Shown piece by piece: positions 1-12,128 of a DNA stretch of 64,000 nt. Under the pieces are notes generated by a model that was given only the letters and a program-made list of their open reading frames with translations, was not told the DNA's origin and searched no databases. The DNA comes from Ailurus styani (Eukaryota > Chordata > Mammalia > Carnivora > Ailuridae): positions 496,001 to 560,000 of the forward strand of contig LNAC01000768.1 in NCBI GenBank assembly GCA_002007465.1, given 5' to 3'. The number at the start of each line of letters is the position of its first letter. The stretch's first letter is position 1. A program made the position numbers and the translations under genes.

Positions 1-89
1 AATCAGATTTTAAAACAAAAAATTTTTGAGAACACATATCTTTTATAGCATATTAAGCCTAACAGACAAGTGTATAAATCATATAGGGT

Positions 90-740
90 TATCTCAATGT
101 CTTTTCAAAAGGAACACATACTGTAACCACAACCCATATCAGGAAATGGATTATTATAGTACCCCCAAATGCCTTGAGCCCTTCCTTTTCTAGTTACTAC
201 CCACCTCATGCACAAAGGCAATTCTTATTCTGACTTTTATTACCATATATTTAGTTATAATTACCTTGTTTTAATTAATTCAAGATCATTTTTATTGGAG
301 AAGGACATACAAATTATCTCTAAGTTTGAGCCATTATTAGTATATCTACTGTGAATATTGATTTCTATATCTTTTGGTTAAAATGTGCACACATTTCTAC
401 TGAAATATATCTAAAAATGGAGTTGATAGGTTCTAATAGGTAAGTTCAGTGAAGGTAATGACAAAGGCTTTTCAAAGGAGTTTAAGCAATTTGTACTGTC
501 AACACAAACATGAAGTTTCCATTCATTCCTCACCCTTGCCAATATTTGGCAAGTTCTTTTCCATTTACCACTCTGGTATGTGGGAGGCGGTATACATCCG
601 TGGTTTTAATTTTCAATTGCATGATGAATTTTAATGTCACACACCTTTCCAGATGTTTGTGGAATATCTGGATTTATTTACTCCTTTGTGAAATAAGTTT
701 AAAAAAATTTCCTCTTAGAACTGATAAGCAAATATAGCAA
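90..740 (-). mobile_element. Ancient L1 3' half (L1ME-like), antisense
   Basis: The plus strand reads as the reverse complement of an old L1 3' end. Recognisable anchors are the diverged 'cacccttgccaatatttgg' block near 530, the 'tggtatgtgggaggcggtat' block near 575, and 'gtggttttaattttcaattgcatgatgaa' (rough match to the L1 block on bases preferring 'ttgcatttccctgatgac'). Divergence is high and no frame survives. The left boundary is soft and the element may begin before the window. Family assignment rests on motif order, not on an alignment. Confidence 0.6.
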
Positions 741-875
741 GTTTGAGGGATACAAATAATATAAAAAGGTCAATTGCTTTAGTATACACCAGCAATGAAT
801 AGGTGAAATTTAAAACAAAAAACACAATTCTATTTATATTGGCAGCCCCCAAAATGAAATAAATATATATCTAAT

Positions 876-1068
876 GGGCGCCTGGGTGGCTCAGTGGGTT
901 AAAGCCGCTGCCTTCGGCTCAGGTCATGATCCCAGGGTCCTGGGATCAAGGCCCGCATCCGGCTCTCTGCTCAGCAGGGAGCCTGCTTCCTCCTCCCTCC
1001 TCTCTCTCTGCCGACTTGTGATCTCTCTCTCTGTGTCAAATAAATAAATAAAATCTTTAAAAAAATAT
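876..1068 (+). mobile_element. CAN-SINE (SINEC), sense
   Basis: Complete tRNA-Lys-derived head, 'TCAGGTCATGATCCC' body, CT-rich stretch and AAATAAATAAATAAAATCTTT tail. A target-site duplication of about 12 bp (ATATATATCTAA) is seen ending at 874 and again at 1082. It carries the GTGGGTTAAAGCC head of the younger subfamily and inserted into the sense L1. The spurious long antisense frame over 924-1322 is explained by this element plus L1. Confidence 0.95.
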
Positions 1069-1581
1069 ATATATATATCTAACAAATCAATATAAGAAAA
1101 GCTACAAATTCTGATGAACATAATCAAAGAAGAATTAAATAAATGGAGAGATATTCGAGGTTCATAGAGAGGAAAACTCGATATTGTCAAATTCCCAGCA
1201 AAATCTTTTGTGGATATCAACAAGCTGATTCTAAAGATTATACGGAGAGGCAAAAAAATAAGAGCCAACATAATATTGAAGGAGAAGAACAAAGTTGGAG
1301 GAAGGATGCTACCCAACTTCAAAACTTACTATATAGCTCTAGTAATCAAAAGAGTGTGGTATTGGTGAAAGAACAGAAAAACAGATCAATGGAACAGAAT
1401 GGAGGGCCAAAAAAGAGACACACATAAACTGATCTTTGATGAAGGAGCAAAAACAACACACTGGAGCAAGGATAGTCTCTTCAACAAACGGTGCTGGAAC
1501 AATGAGACATCCACGTGCAAACAATACTAATTTAGACAGAGACTGACACCCTTCACAAAAATTAACTCAGCATGGATAACA

Positions 1582-1773
1582 GGGGCACCTGGGTGGCTCA
1601 GGAAGTTGAGCCTCTGCCTTCAGCTCCGGTCATGATGCTGGGGTCCTGGGATCAAGCCCCATGCGGGACTCCCTGCTTAGCAGGGAGTCTGCTCCCTCTC
1701 TCTCCGCCACTCCCCCTGGTTGTGCTCTCTCTCTTCCTCTCTCCCTATCAAATAAATAAAATCTTTTAAAAAA
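1582..1773 (+). mobile_element. CAN-SINE (SINEC), sense
   Basis: Full-length copy from GGGGCACCTGGGTGGCTC to AAATAAATAAAATC and a short A tail. It is more diverged than the copy at 876 and has the GGAAGTTGAGCC head variant. It interrupts L1 ORF2: L1 text ends in 'gcatggataaca' and resumes with 'tgggtcacagattgaaatataaatgc'. Confidence 0.95.
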
Positions 1774-2146
1774 TGGGTCACAGATTGAAATATAAATGCA
1801 AAACTCTGAACTCCTAAAAAATAACATAGGAGAAAATCTAGATGTTCTTGGATAGAACACCAGAGACATGATTCGTGAAAGAAATGATTAGTAAGCTGAA
1901 AGTCATTAAAATTACAAATTTCTGCTCTCTTAAAGACAATGTCAAAAGAATGAGAAGATAAGCCACAGTCTGGGAATAAACATTTACAAAAGGCAAGTTT
2001 GATAAAGGACTGTTATCCAAAATATACAAAGAACTCTTAAAGATCAACACTAAGAAAAAAAAAATGATTAAAAAATTGGCCAATGACCTTAAAAGAAACC
2101 TCATAAGGGAAATATACAAATGGCAATTAAGCATACAAAAATATAG

Positions 2147-4050
2147 GCATATCTCAAAGATACTGCAGGTTCAGTTCCAGAACACTGCAAAAAAGTGAAT
2201 ATCACAATAAAGCAAGTCAAATGAATTTTTTTGGTTTCTCAGTGCATATATAAGTTATGTTTACTACTACCCTGTAGGCTTTAAGTGCGCAACAGCATTA
2301 TGTCTAAAAAACAATGTACATACCTTACCTAAATACTCTGTTGGTAAAAAAAAAAAAAAAAAAAAAAGGCTAACCATTACCTGAACTTTTAGTGAATTGT
2401 ACATCTTTTTGCTCGTGGGGTCTTGCCTTGACATTGATAGATGCTGACTGACCTGCGTGGTGGCTGCTGGAGGTTGGGGTGGCTGTAGCAATTACTTAAA
2501 ATAAGACAAAAATGAAGTATGCTGTCGTGTTTGACATTTCCTTTCACAAATGATTTCTCTATAGCATGTGATGCTGTTTGATAGCATTTCACCCAAAGTA
2601 GAACTTCTTTCAAAATTGGAGTCAGTCCCCTTAAACCTTGTCACTGCTTTTCAAATAAGTTTATATATTATTCTAAATCCTATGTTGTCACTTTCACAAT
2701 CTCCATACCATCTTCATTAGAAGCAGTTTCCATCTCAATAAACCACCTTTTTTCCTCTTCCATATAAAGTAACTTCACGTCCCTTCAAGTTCTATCATGA
2801 GATTGCAACCATTCAATCCCATCTTCAGGCTCCACTTGTAGTTCTAGTTCTCTTCCTATTTCCACCACATCTGCAATTAGTTCTTTCAGTAATATCTTGA
2901 ATCTCCCACTGTTATGCACGAGGGTTGGAATAAACTTCTTTCAAACTCCTGTTCACAGTGATATTTTGACTTCCTCCCATGAATCACAAACGTTCTTACG
3001 TTCTTAATGGCAGCTAGAATAATGAGTCCTTTCCAGAAAGTTTTCCATTTATTTTGCCCAAATCCATCAGAGGAATTACCATCTATGCCATAATAGCTTT
3101 ACAAAATGTATTTTTAAAATGTCTTAAATAGTAAGACTTGAAAAATGAAATTAGTCCTTGATCCATGGACTGGAGAATAGATGTTGTTTTAGCAGGCATG
3201 AAAACAACTTTCATCTGGTACGCCTCCTTCAAAGCTCTTGAGTGGCCAGGTGGATTGTCGATGAGCATAAATATTTTCAAATGCATCCTTTTTTTATTTT
3301 TTCTGAGCACTTCTCAACAGGGGGCTTAAATTATTCAGTAAACCATGTTGTAAATGGATGTGCTATCATCTAGGTTTTGTTCATCCACTTACAGAGCACA
3401 GGCAGAGTAGATTTTGCATAATTCTTAAGGGCCATAGGATTTTTGGAATGGTGTGGGAGCACTGACTTCAACTTCAAGTTACCAGCTGCATGAGCCCCTA
3501 ACAAGAGAGTCAGTCTATCCTTTGAAGCTTTAAAACCAAGCATGCAATTCCCCTCCCTAGCTATGAAAGTCCTAGGTGACATCCTCTTCTAAGAGAAAGC
3601 TGTTTCATATTCATTGAAAATGGCTGTTTAATGTACCACCTTTACCAGCGACATCTTCTGGATAACTTGCTGTAGCTTGCTGCTCTACCTTGTACTTTTT
3701 ATGTTACGGAGACTGCTTCTTTCCTTAAACTTCATGAATCAACCTTTGCCAGCTTCAAACTCTTCTTCTGTAGCTTCTTTACTTCTCTCAGCCTTTGTAG
3801 AAACAAACATCATCTCGCTCCAGATGAGGTTTTAGCATTAGGGAATGTTGTGGCTGGTTTGATCTTCTATCCAAACCACCAGAACTTTCTCCACATCAGC
3901 AATAAGGCTGTTTTCCTTTTTTATTATTAGTGCATTCACTGGCTGGCTAACTGGCACAAGGGGCCTAGCTTTCAGTCTGTCTTGGCTTTTGACATGCCTT
4001 CCTCAGGAAGCTTAATGATTTTTAGCTTTGGCTTAAAGTGAGAGTTGTGG
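2147..4050 (-). mobile_element. Tigger1-like DNA transposon (Tc1/mariner superfamily), 3'-truncated
   Basis: Begins with a diverged Tigger terminal sequence: 'ggcatatctcaaagatactgcaggttcagttcc' matches the family's TIR pattern of purine-rich 'atattgcgggttcg'. The rest follows the Tigger1 order with the transposase on the minus strand. A poly-A expansion sits at 2347-2367. The right end stops inside the transposase at about 4050, where L1 text resumes, so the second TIR is missing. By family knowledge the enzyme is a pogo-like DDE/D cut-and-paste transposase; this copy is long dead. Confidence 0.9.
3083..3582 (-). pseudogene. Tigger transposase remnant (DDE domain region)
   Basis: Two minus-strand open frames, 3370-3582 and 3083-3310, lie in different phases and cover the middle of the transposase. 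The second contains a 'LIDNPPGHS' block (DN at 3254-3259) and a following 'QSMDQGLISFFKSYYLR' block, which match the conserved catalytic-core neighbourhood of pogo/Tigger transposases. Frameshifts and stops separate the frames, and the N-terminal DNA-binding part lies in decayed sequence toward 4050. No function is expected. Confidence 0.85.
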
Positions 4051-4815
4051 ATGCAGAGCAACAGGAACGCTCACTCGCTGCTGCTGGGAATGCAAAGTGG
4101 TTCAGGCACTGTGGAAGACAGTCTGGCAGTTTCTTACATAACATAAAATATCCTCATCATATAATGCAGCAATCAAATGCCTTGATATTCACCTAAAGGT
4201 GTTACTACCTCATGTCTACACAAAATCCTGCAAAAGGATGTTAATGCATAAATTTATGGGTATGTGCCAACATTTGGAAGCAAACACAAACGTCCTTCAG
4301 TAGGTAGATGGGTTAATAAAATGAATCAGAAGATACAGAGGAAATGTAAATGCATATTACTAAATGAAAGAAGCCATCTGAAAAGGTTATTTACTGTATG
4401 ATTCTAACTATATGAATTCTGGAAAAGGCAAACTATAGAGATGCTAAAAAAGATCACTGCTTACCAACAGTGGGGGACTGTGTGGTAAAAATGAAAAGAC
4501 AGAGTCCAAAGAACTTTTAGGTAAGTGAAACTACTTTGTGTGATACTATAATGATGGATACATGAATTACACATTTATCCAAACCCATAAAATGGACAAC
4601 ACCAAGAATGACTGCAACATAAACTATGAACGTGCAGTGATTCTGGTGTGTCAGTGTAGGTTCATTATTTCTAACAAGTACACTACTCTGGTGGAGGATG
4701 TTGATAATGTGAAAGCTATGCATGTCTGTGGGCAAGTGGTATATGGGAACTCTTTTCGATTTTGCTATAAATCTAAAATTGCTCTAAAAATATAGTCTTT
4801 AAATATGAATAAATA
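4051..4815 (+). mobile_element. L1 3' end, sense, right part of the split element
   Basis: Resumes with 'cgctcactcgctgctgctgggaatgcaaagtgg', the usual L1 block near the ORF2 C-terminus. It runs through 'cctcatcatataatgcagcaatca' and 'gtccttcagtaggtagatgggttaataaa' into a 3' UTR ending in an A-rich 'aaatatgaataaataac'. About 100 bp of L1 expected between 2146 and 4051 is absent, in addition to the missing Tigger end. This indicates a deletion across that junction. Confidence 0.75.
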
Positions 4816-6756
4816 ACAACTTTTTAAATGAACTATTTCCCTCGAATAGGATTAGGTAATATCTACATCCATTTCTTTAACATCAATGGATGCATTAGGA
4901 TATAATGACACAGCATGAATTTATTCCTTCCAGTTGTCCAATTTCCAGATACTTCTATAAATGCATTAATCATAATAGTACTTTTATATAGAAACATTAT
5001 TCACTCTTATATTATTTCTGTAGAAGATCACTTTTAATAGTATGCTATGAAATGAATGAGTCAGGCAAAACTCATGCTATCTAAGCTTATTTTTTGTTTT
5101 TCTTGTAACAATTTATTTATATTATGCAGATTATAAGCAAAGATGTGAAACTGTTGGTAACACCTAAGTTGCTAAATTGGGCCCCAAGAAGTGAAAATTT
5201 GTCACAGTATTTTGGGATCAAATTAAACATTGCCTGTTCTCTTGTTTTCTTTTAAGCAACTTAGAAGACCTAAAAAGAACTTCATGTGTGGTTTTTTCCC
5301 CCCAAATCCATTTCTTGTTATTTCTTCCACAAGATGATTAGAGATGGGCACCATTCTTTGGGCATCTATGTCCCCACATCAATGGTTTTTTAAAAAGGAT
5401 AAATAAATGAAAATTAATAAGGGAATTAAAATAAAGTAGTAATTAAAGAGGAATACTAACTTCAAAGAAGTAATTAAATTCCTTTTTTAACTTTGCAACT
5501 TAATACTCTCCCCATAAATACACTTCCATTTCTTACTACCAGGCCAGTTTATGGTATTTTAAGGGTATGACTATCCTCAGGAAAAAAAACAAACAAATAA
5601 TATTCCAAGAAAAATAAATAGCACAAATTGTTATGGGATGGGATTTCTAAACACAGAGTCAATTCAAAAAAAAATTCTTCCAAAATGTGGCAAGGCAACC
5701 ACTGTCATTTCTCTCACTGACTCTCAAACTAATCATTTGGAGCAGATCAAGATGGTCAAAATAGGCACTTGAGAAAGGTTTTGAATTCCATTCCCCAGAC
5801 ATTTTCCATGCTCCAGAATTACTAGCAGTGTAAACTAACATGAGAAAACAGCAATGCCAAGAAATGCCTGAAACCATGGACAGTACAAAACTCTATGGGT
5901 ACTTTGTTTTGTTTTGTTTTCCTATACAAACATACCTATGATAAAGTTTACTTTCTCATTTAAGCACAGGAAGAGATTAACAATAATACTAATTGAATAG
6001 AACTCTTACAACAATATACTGTAATAAAAGTCATGTGAATGTGGTTTCTCACTTAAAATTAAAAAAAAACGAAAATAGAAATGCAATGTCAAAAAAAAGA
6101 AAAATTAATCTTCAAAGTCAAAAATGCATTCTGTTTTACTTTCTAAGGGACGAATCACTGCTTCTGATTTTAAGCTTGAGGCTTCCTGAATTACTCATAG
6201 ACTGCGGCACTTCCTCCTCAGTTTCTAGAAGTTGTCACTTCATTCACTTTGACAGTTGGGCTAAATCTCCTCACCGCCTTGTTAAAACACCAGAGAAAAT
6301 AATACTCTGAGTTGGAAATTTCTGGGGCAATGCTACTCTACTTCTTAATTGAAAAATATGCTGTTTTTTATTCCATTTAACAGAGAACTAAACAATCAAA
6401 AATCAATAATTACAGGCAATTTATATTGAGGAGCTCTCAGAAGGGATCTTGGCATCATCCTGTGAAGTTACAATCCTTTCATATGACTGGATGGCAGAAA
6501 TAACATGGATTTCAGGGAGAAACTAGGAGTGGCCATTTCCTAAAAGACTGGTGTTCTTCTGGGTACATTTCACCCTACTCTGATATAGAGCTTCGTGTTT
6601 CACCTTTTCCATGTCATAAGAAAGTGTAAGCCAAGATTTAGCCTGCCCCTAATTGGGGGTCAGACACATTAACTTACCCTTTTTAAGATTATCTCACATG
6701 GACGATTAACCTTTCTCTGCATGTAACTTTATTGAGGTTTTCTTAATGAAGGTAAG
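4816..6756. other. Single-copy AT-rich DNA, no gene seen
   Basis: No repeat family or coding region was recognised by eye. A (TTTTG)3-like run occurs at 5907-5921. Open frames at 5659-5877 (minus) and 5993-6310 (plus) have no recognisable motif and a composition expected by chance. Confidence 0.5.
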
Positions 6757-6858
6757 AAGGGAAGGGAAGGGAAAAAGGAAAGGAAAAAGGAAAGAAAAAG
6801 GAAAGGAAAAAGTAAAAGTAAAAGGAAAGGAAAAGGAAAGGGAAAAAATGAAGAAGAA
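6757..6858. repeat. Purine-only low-complexity tract (GGAAA/GGAAAAA)n
   Basis: About 100 bp of nearly uninterrupted purines on the plus strand, built from GGGAA, GGAAA and GGAAAAA units with two TA interruptions. Length polymorphism is likely. Confidence 0.9.
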
Positions 6859-7531
6859 AAGAAAGATCAGTTAGATATTACTGAAGTTTTATAGGAAATA
6901 AATGGTAAAAACTGAATTAGGATCATGTCAATAACAATGGGAAAAGAACTAGATTTTTATAAAATTTACAAATAGTTGACATAATTAAGGCAATAATTTT
7001 ATATGTAATATAAGACAGGTAACTCTCAAAATCACTTGAGATTTAGAAACCAAGAGTGAATGATTTTAATAAAATATGAAAGTATGAAAGGAAGCAATTT
7101 TCAGTAAAAATGAAGAATTTCATTTTACACAAGCTGTCACATCTTAAAAATGGAGCATAGGAAATAGAGTTTACTTTATTCTAAATTGTTCTGTCCTTGT
7201 CTTTTTCCTTTACTGCTAATACCCGGAAACTATATCTCATCAGCTAGTTTTACAGACTTAACAAAAAAATAATCAAAAAGGACTATTAAAAGATTGAACA
7301 GTAACTAATGTTTGTTTGTATATGTTTCATGAGTCTTGCCATTCTAGAAGTTCCTTATTTGTTAGGCTGCTGAACATGATATTCTTTGGACAAAGCAGAT
7401 TTTTCCCTTATAGTAAGTGAAGTTCATAACATTCTTTATACCATTATTTTATCACTAAAATAGATTTTTATTTCGTAAATGGCAATTGCTTTTTGTTGCT
7501 GTTCTATGTTTCAATTAAAAATTTCATTTTA
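6859..7531. other. Single-copy AT-rich DNA
   Basis: No repeat, gene or RNA feature was recognised. Confidence 0.5.
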
Positions 7532-7733
7532 GGGCACCTGGGTAGCTCAGTAAACTAAGTGTCTGCCTTAGGCTCAGGTCATGATCTCAGGGACCTGGAA
7601 TTGAGGCAAATGTTGGGCTCCCTGCTCAGTGGGGAGTCTGCTTCTCCCTCTTCCTCTGTCCCTCCCTATTACATGCATGCGTGCGCTCTCTCTCTCAAAT
7701 AAATAAATAAAATTTAAAAAAATAAAATAAAAA
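7532..7733 (+). mobile_element. CAN-SINE (SINEC), sense, older copy
   Basis: Diverged full-length element with GGGCACCTGGGTAGCTCAG head and AAATAAATAAATAAAATTTAAAAAAATAAAATAAAA tail. A degraded target duplication is visible as 'atttcatttta' before and 'attccatttta' after the element. Confidence 0.93.
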
Positions 7734-7854
7734 TAACAATTCCATTTTAAATTTTATTGCAGGGCACTACTCTTTATTTCATAAATTTAATACAAATATA
7801 GAATCTATGCCATTTCTCATGATCAAATATGGCAATAAAATTAATGATGAAGGA

Positions 7855-8960
7855 TTTTTTTAACTTTATTGCAGTGTAATTGATAAATTGCATATACTTT
7901 AAGTGTACAATGTAGCAAATTTCAAGTATATAGTATAGTATTATTAATAATATAATTATAGTCATCATGCTGCCACATTAGATGCCCAGAACTTATTCTT
8001 ATAACTGAAGGCTTGTACACTTTGATCAGCATCTCCTCATCTACCGCACCCCATAATCCTGGTAAATAACATTCTACTCTGTTTCTATGAATTTAACTTT
8101 CTAAAAATTCTATATATGAATGATACACAGTTTTGTCTTTCTCCGTCTGGCAAATTTCACATAGCATAATGTCCTCTAGGTTCACAAAATTGTTGCAAAT
8201 GGAAGAATTTCCTTCTTTCTCATAGTTGAATAATATTCCATATGTATATATATAAATAAACATACTTTTTACCCATTCATCTGTCAATAGACACTGCAAT
8301 GAACACAGGAATGCAGACATCTCTTTAAGATAGTGATTTCCATTCCTTTGGATATATACCTAGAAGTAGGATTTCTGGATCATATGGTAGCTCTATTTTT
8401 AATTATTTGAGGAATCTCCATTCTGATATCCATATAGCCATCCTAATTTACATTCCCACCAACAGTGTACAAGGGTTCCCTTATCCCCACATCCTCCCCA
8501 GCCTGGGTTATCTCTTGTCTTTTTGATAGTAGACATCATAACAAGTATGAGGTGATACTACATTGTGGTTTTGATTTGCATTTCCCTGATAACTAGGAAC
8601 ACTGACCACTTTTCACTTACTTGTTGGCCATTTGAATAATATAGCCTTGTAATATACTTTGAAATCAGCAAGTGTGGGCGCCTGGGTGGCTCAGTGGGTT
8701 AAAGCCTCTGCTTTCAGCTCAGGTCATGATCTCAGCATCCTGGGATCGAGGCCCGCATCAGGCTCTCTGCTCAACGGGGAGCCTGCTTCCTCCTCTCCCT
8801 GCCTCTCTGCCTGCCTCTCTGCCTACTTGTAATCTCTCTCTCTGTGTCAAATAAATAAATAAAATCTTAAAAAAAAAAAGAAAGAAATCAGCAAGTGTGA
8901 AACATCCAACATTGCTTCTTGCTCAAGATTGCTTTGACTATTCCTGCAGTGTGGGGCAGC
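7855..8960 (-). mobile_element. L1 3' end, antisense, interrupted by a SINE
   Basis: Antisense landmarks in order are 'ttaactttattgcagtgtaattga' (3' UTR), 'catagcataatgtcctctaggttca', 'ttcctttggatatatacctagaagtagga', 'ccaccaacagtgtacaagggttccc' and 'gatttgcatttccctgat'. After an internal jump comes 'gaaatcagcaagtgtgaaacatcc', an earlier ORF2 block. An internal deletion is therefore likely near 8640. All frames are broken. Confidence 0.85.
8677..8883 (+). mobile_element. CAN-SINE (SINEC), sense, young
   Basis: Near-consensus young subfamily with GTGGGTTAAAGCC head, a CTGCCTCTCTGCCTGCCTCTCTGCCTACTTG region and AAATAAATAAATAAAATCTT tail. A perfect 16-bp target duplication GAAATCAGCAAGTGTG is at 8661-8676 and 8884-8899. 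It interrupts antisense L1 text. Confidence 0.97.
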
Positions 8961-9740
8961 TCTCTGCATATGTTCACTAGCTATCAGCAAAGGCTTGCCC
9001 TCACTGCCCTGGGATCATGTGCAGAGGGCTGGAGATGTGTGTGGGTGAAATATGCAGAGCACTGCGGGTGCCCGTGGACCAGGTGAGGGGATCTGCCATT
9101 GAGGTATCCCCAGTGACTTCCGGATATTCTTTTTTTTTTTTTTAAGATTTATTTATTGGGGGGGTTGCACAAAGGGAGAGGGAGAATCCCAAGCAAATTC
9201 TGTGCTGAGCGTGGAGCCCTGAAATCACAACCTGACCTGAAATCAAGAGTCAGACGCTTAACCAACTCTATGAATCCATGCACCCCGTGGGTGTTCTGAC
9301 CAATGGAGTCTGTGCACCTTTTAGAATGTCCTATATGCCTTCCAAGAGCACTGGTTCCTGTTCTTCCAGCTCTTCTTCCTCCCCTAATCTTCCAGAACCT
9401 CAATATTCCACATGGGGTGAGACAGAAGTAGGCCTTGTGGGTAGTATCCTGCAGAGCTGAGGAAGTAGGGAACTCACATATACACCCTCATTTTTGTCCA
9501 TAGGAGAAATGGTAGTATGAGGTGTCTCTTGGCACTGAACTGTGCCACCTGGGAGGGGTGACGAGGGTAAAGTGAAACTGTTCCTCCTACCTTCTTAAAA
9601 ATGTCCAGCCTTATATTTTGGTTTTTCTCCAACAACGTGTTGGAACTTCTCTGCTAGACTTCCTGACTTCCAAAAAGGTGCTCTTGTCAATGGGTGGTTG
9701 TCAAAATTGGTGTTCTTTGGGGGGAAGATGGTAAAAAAAA
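8961..9740 (-). mobile_element. Possible antisense L1 5' UTR or other GC-richer ancient repeat
   Basis: The stretch is GC-richer than its surroundings and continues directly from antisense L1 text. Read on the minus strand it resembles old L1 5' leaders, for example around 9740-9650 with a run of 'ggataaaaatgtcagaa'. No family was matched with certainty, and a SINE interrupts it. An unrelated LTR fragment is an alternative. Confidence 0.35.
9131..9286 (-). mobile_element. CAN-SINE (SINEC), antisense, degraded
   Basis: Poly-T then AAGATTTATTTATT, GGGAGAGGGAGAATCCCAAGC, a degraded 'caacctgacctgaaatcaagagtcagacgcttaacc' and a terminal CACCCC. It is shorter than usual and diverged at the head ('tatgaatccatgcacccc'). 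Confidence 0.88.
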
Positions 9741-12127
9741 CCCTCCTATTCTGACATTTTTATCCCTCTCTCATGATGAATTATGACATCCTATGAAAAA
9801 ATAGTAATTTTTATTTATTTAGAAATAAATTAATGGGGAAAGAAGGACTTTAAAAGTTCATGTAATAAGGCTTAGAAGAGTCCAATAAAATTCAACAGAG
9901 TGCCGGGAACTATAAAATTCACCTATTTATATTCAGTGAATCCGGTATTTTCTAAGATTTGTCTGTACATTTCTCCTCACACATTTGTAAGTAACAGATG
10001 ACCATCATTGTCTAGATATTTCTAATGTTTCTAACTTTTCATGGATATTTGTGTTATCTTCCCAACATATACAGTGATTTTTGTGTAGTTCTTTTCTCTC
10101 ACTCTCATGGCCTTTCTCCTTTACCCCACACCTTCTAGGTCTCAGTCATAAACCCTGTTTATATAGATTTAGAGCATAAATCAGTTTGCACTGGAGGAAG
10201 ATTAATGACTGGTGATTTCAAAGAGAAAAAGAGACAACAGACCTTTCAAATGTAAGTTCTAAAAATATATCCTTTTAAAGATGGACTAAAGAAGAGAGGA
10301 GAAGAGGTCTATTATTATAAGTAGACTATGGGCCACAAATATAGAATACAAGTAAAAATTTAAAGCAAAAATTACTACATTTCATTTTCCTCACCCTCAT
10401 CTCTAAAATAATTATAACACTTATTAAGTTCTTATTTAGTATTTGCTGTGTTCAAAGAAAAATGCTACTCTGAAGGAGATAGCAATGATGCTATAAGATA
10501 GTTATTCAAGGCTACCCAACCACATCTGCGGCTTCAGAAGCCACAAACAAATGAAAAACAAACATGCTATTGGCCTATTAGGAAACCATGGAACTTTGAC
10601 AAAACCAACAAGTAAGAAAAAGCAAATTGGAATGTGAAGACTGTGTGCCCGTTGGGCTCCCTGAGCATTACAAAAAGTCTGGCGACCCATGATGGAACCT
10701 GTTGCAAGATTGCTTGCTCCAGAGCCTGCAGATGAGATCCTGGAAGACTGAGAGATGTTGGCAAAAAACAATCACTGTTTTATTCTGATGCTCCTGCAGA
10801 AGTGTTGCCTCTTAGGAGATGCAGAGAAAGGACTCTGACAAGTTCAGGTTTCTGATAACTTCCAGATGACATCACTGAAGTGGGTAAGAATTTACAGAAC
10901 TCTAACAGAGACACTGATTAATTCATAAAACTGCTAACAATAGATCAAGATCAACAAGAACTAATTAGATAGGACTGAATGAATTCATGGGGATGTCTTT
11001 TTGTTTAAAACACTGCTATTGTTTTTTAATGCTATGGATTTCCAGATGTAAGGAAATCTTTTTCTCTGTTCTATAACTTGCAGCAATTTGGTAAGTTAGC
11101 CCATTACAACTAGATTTTAAACAATTACATTTTCTCCCTACTTGATCTCTTCAGAATTTGGAAACTTGCACAGAATATTCTTATTTCCATGGTGATGTAC
11201 TTATTTGCATTAAGTTTAATAAAGATATGTTCTCTTTGTAACAGAGCACAATTGAAAGCACTGCTGATAGTACCAAGGTTTTGACTGGAATATCGTATTT
11301 GTGAGTAATGTGCATAGAATCAAATATGACCAGTTTTAAGGAACTGAGGTTGACTTTATGGAAACAATAAAGCCCCTTGGAAATACCTCCTGGTATTTGC
11401 TTATATTGTTCCCATCACCTTTCCTAGTGAGTAAAGAAAGTCACTTCCCAGCAGGTACAGGAAACTGAGAATATTTTGGTGACATTGAAAAGGGAAGAAT
11501 TTACCCAAGTAGATAGGTATTACAGGGAAAATCTGATGGGGAGCCCTTGACTTGGCTTAGGAAGACACAAGGGGTTTTTAAATGTCCAATGTGAGATTCC
11601 TTATGAAAAGTTCCAGCAAAGCCGACTTAAAACAAACCTATATGGTTGACCTCTGTTCTTGCTGCACTTATATAAATAAGTAAATATAAGTGCCTAGTTT
11701 AATGAAACTAGACTTATCTTCTTAACAAATTATTCTTATTGTGATGATCTTTGGTAGAAATGAAGGTGATCGTAGAGAGGAAAAATTACGTTTTAGTAGA
11801 AAATATAGTACATCTTTATGGATATTTAAAAAAAAGTTAGTTATTAAAATCCTCACCACGAATCTACTCCTTTTATGATGTTTCCCATTTCAGCAAATAG
11901 CAATTTGATCCTTTACATTACTCAGGCCAAAACTTAAGTTGTTCTTGAGAAATAAGAGTCTCTCTTCTTTTTATACATTCCAATTTATCAGAAATTATTC
12001 TTTGCTATAAATTCTCAATGTTTCTCTTTAATTTCACTGCCACCAATCACTATTTCAAAACATAATAATGTATAAATGCCAGAAATGAATTATACAAAAA
12101 TATGTACAATAAGAGAAAGACTTTGAA
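9741..12127. other. Single-copy AT-rich DNA, no gene seen
   Basis: No repeat family was recognised. Around 10500-10790 composition is slightly GC-richer and an 89-residue minus-strand frame (10502-10771) is open. It shows no motif I recognise, and I do not call it a gene. Confidence 0.5.
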
Positions 12128-12128
12128 A

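Larger units (their letters stand above)
752..2146 (+). mobile_element. L1 ORF2 3' portion, sense, left part of a split element
   Basis: Between and around two SINEs the plus strand keeps L1 ORF2 landmarks in order. There is a 'gctttagtatacaccagcaatgaa' region near 775, then 'caagctgattctaaag' (1223) and 'atattgaaggagaagaac' (1272). These are followed by 'agatcaatggaacagaatgg' (1383), 'aacggtgctggaacaa' (1486) and the 'gcatggataacagg' block. The reading frame is broken many times. The same element resumes at about 4051 after the Tigger insertion, so it is one old L1 of about 2 kb of remaining sequence. Confidence 0.8.

Noticed and set aside
924..1322. 132-residue minus-strand frame
   Set aside because: Antisense of a CAN-SINE plus sense L1 ORF2; open by accident.
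5993..6310. 105-residue plus-strand frame
   Set aside because: No recognisable domain, low-complexity Lys-rich middle, and no splice or promoter support.
10502..10771. 89-residue minus-strand frame in a slightly GC-richer patch
   Set aside because: No family recognised and no retrocopy hallmarks; chance cannot be excluded.
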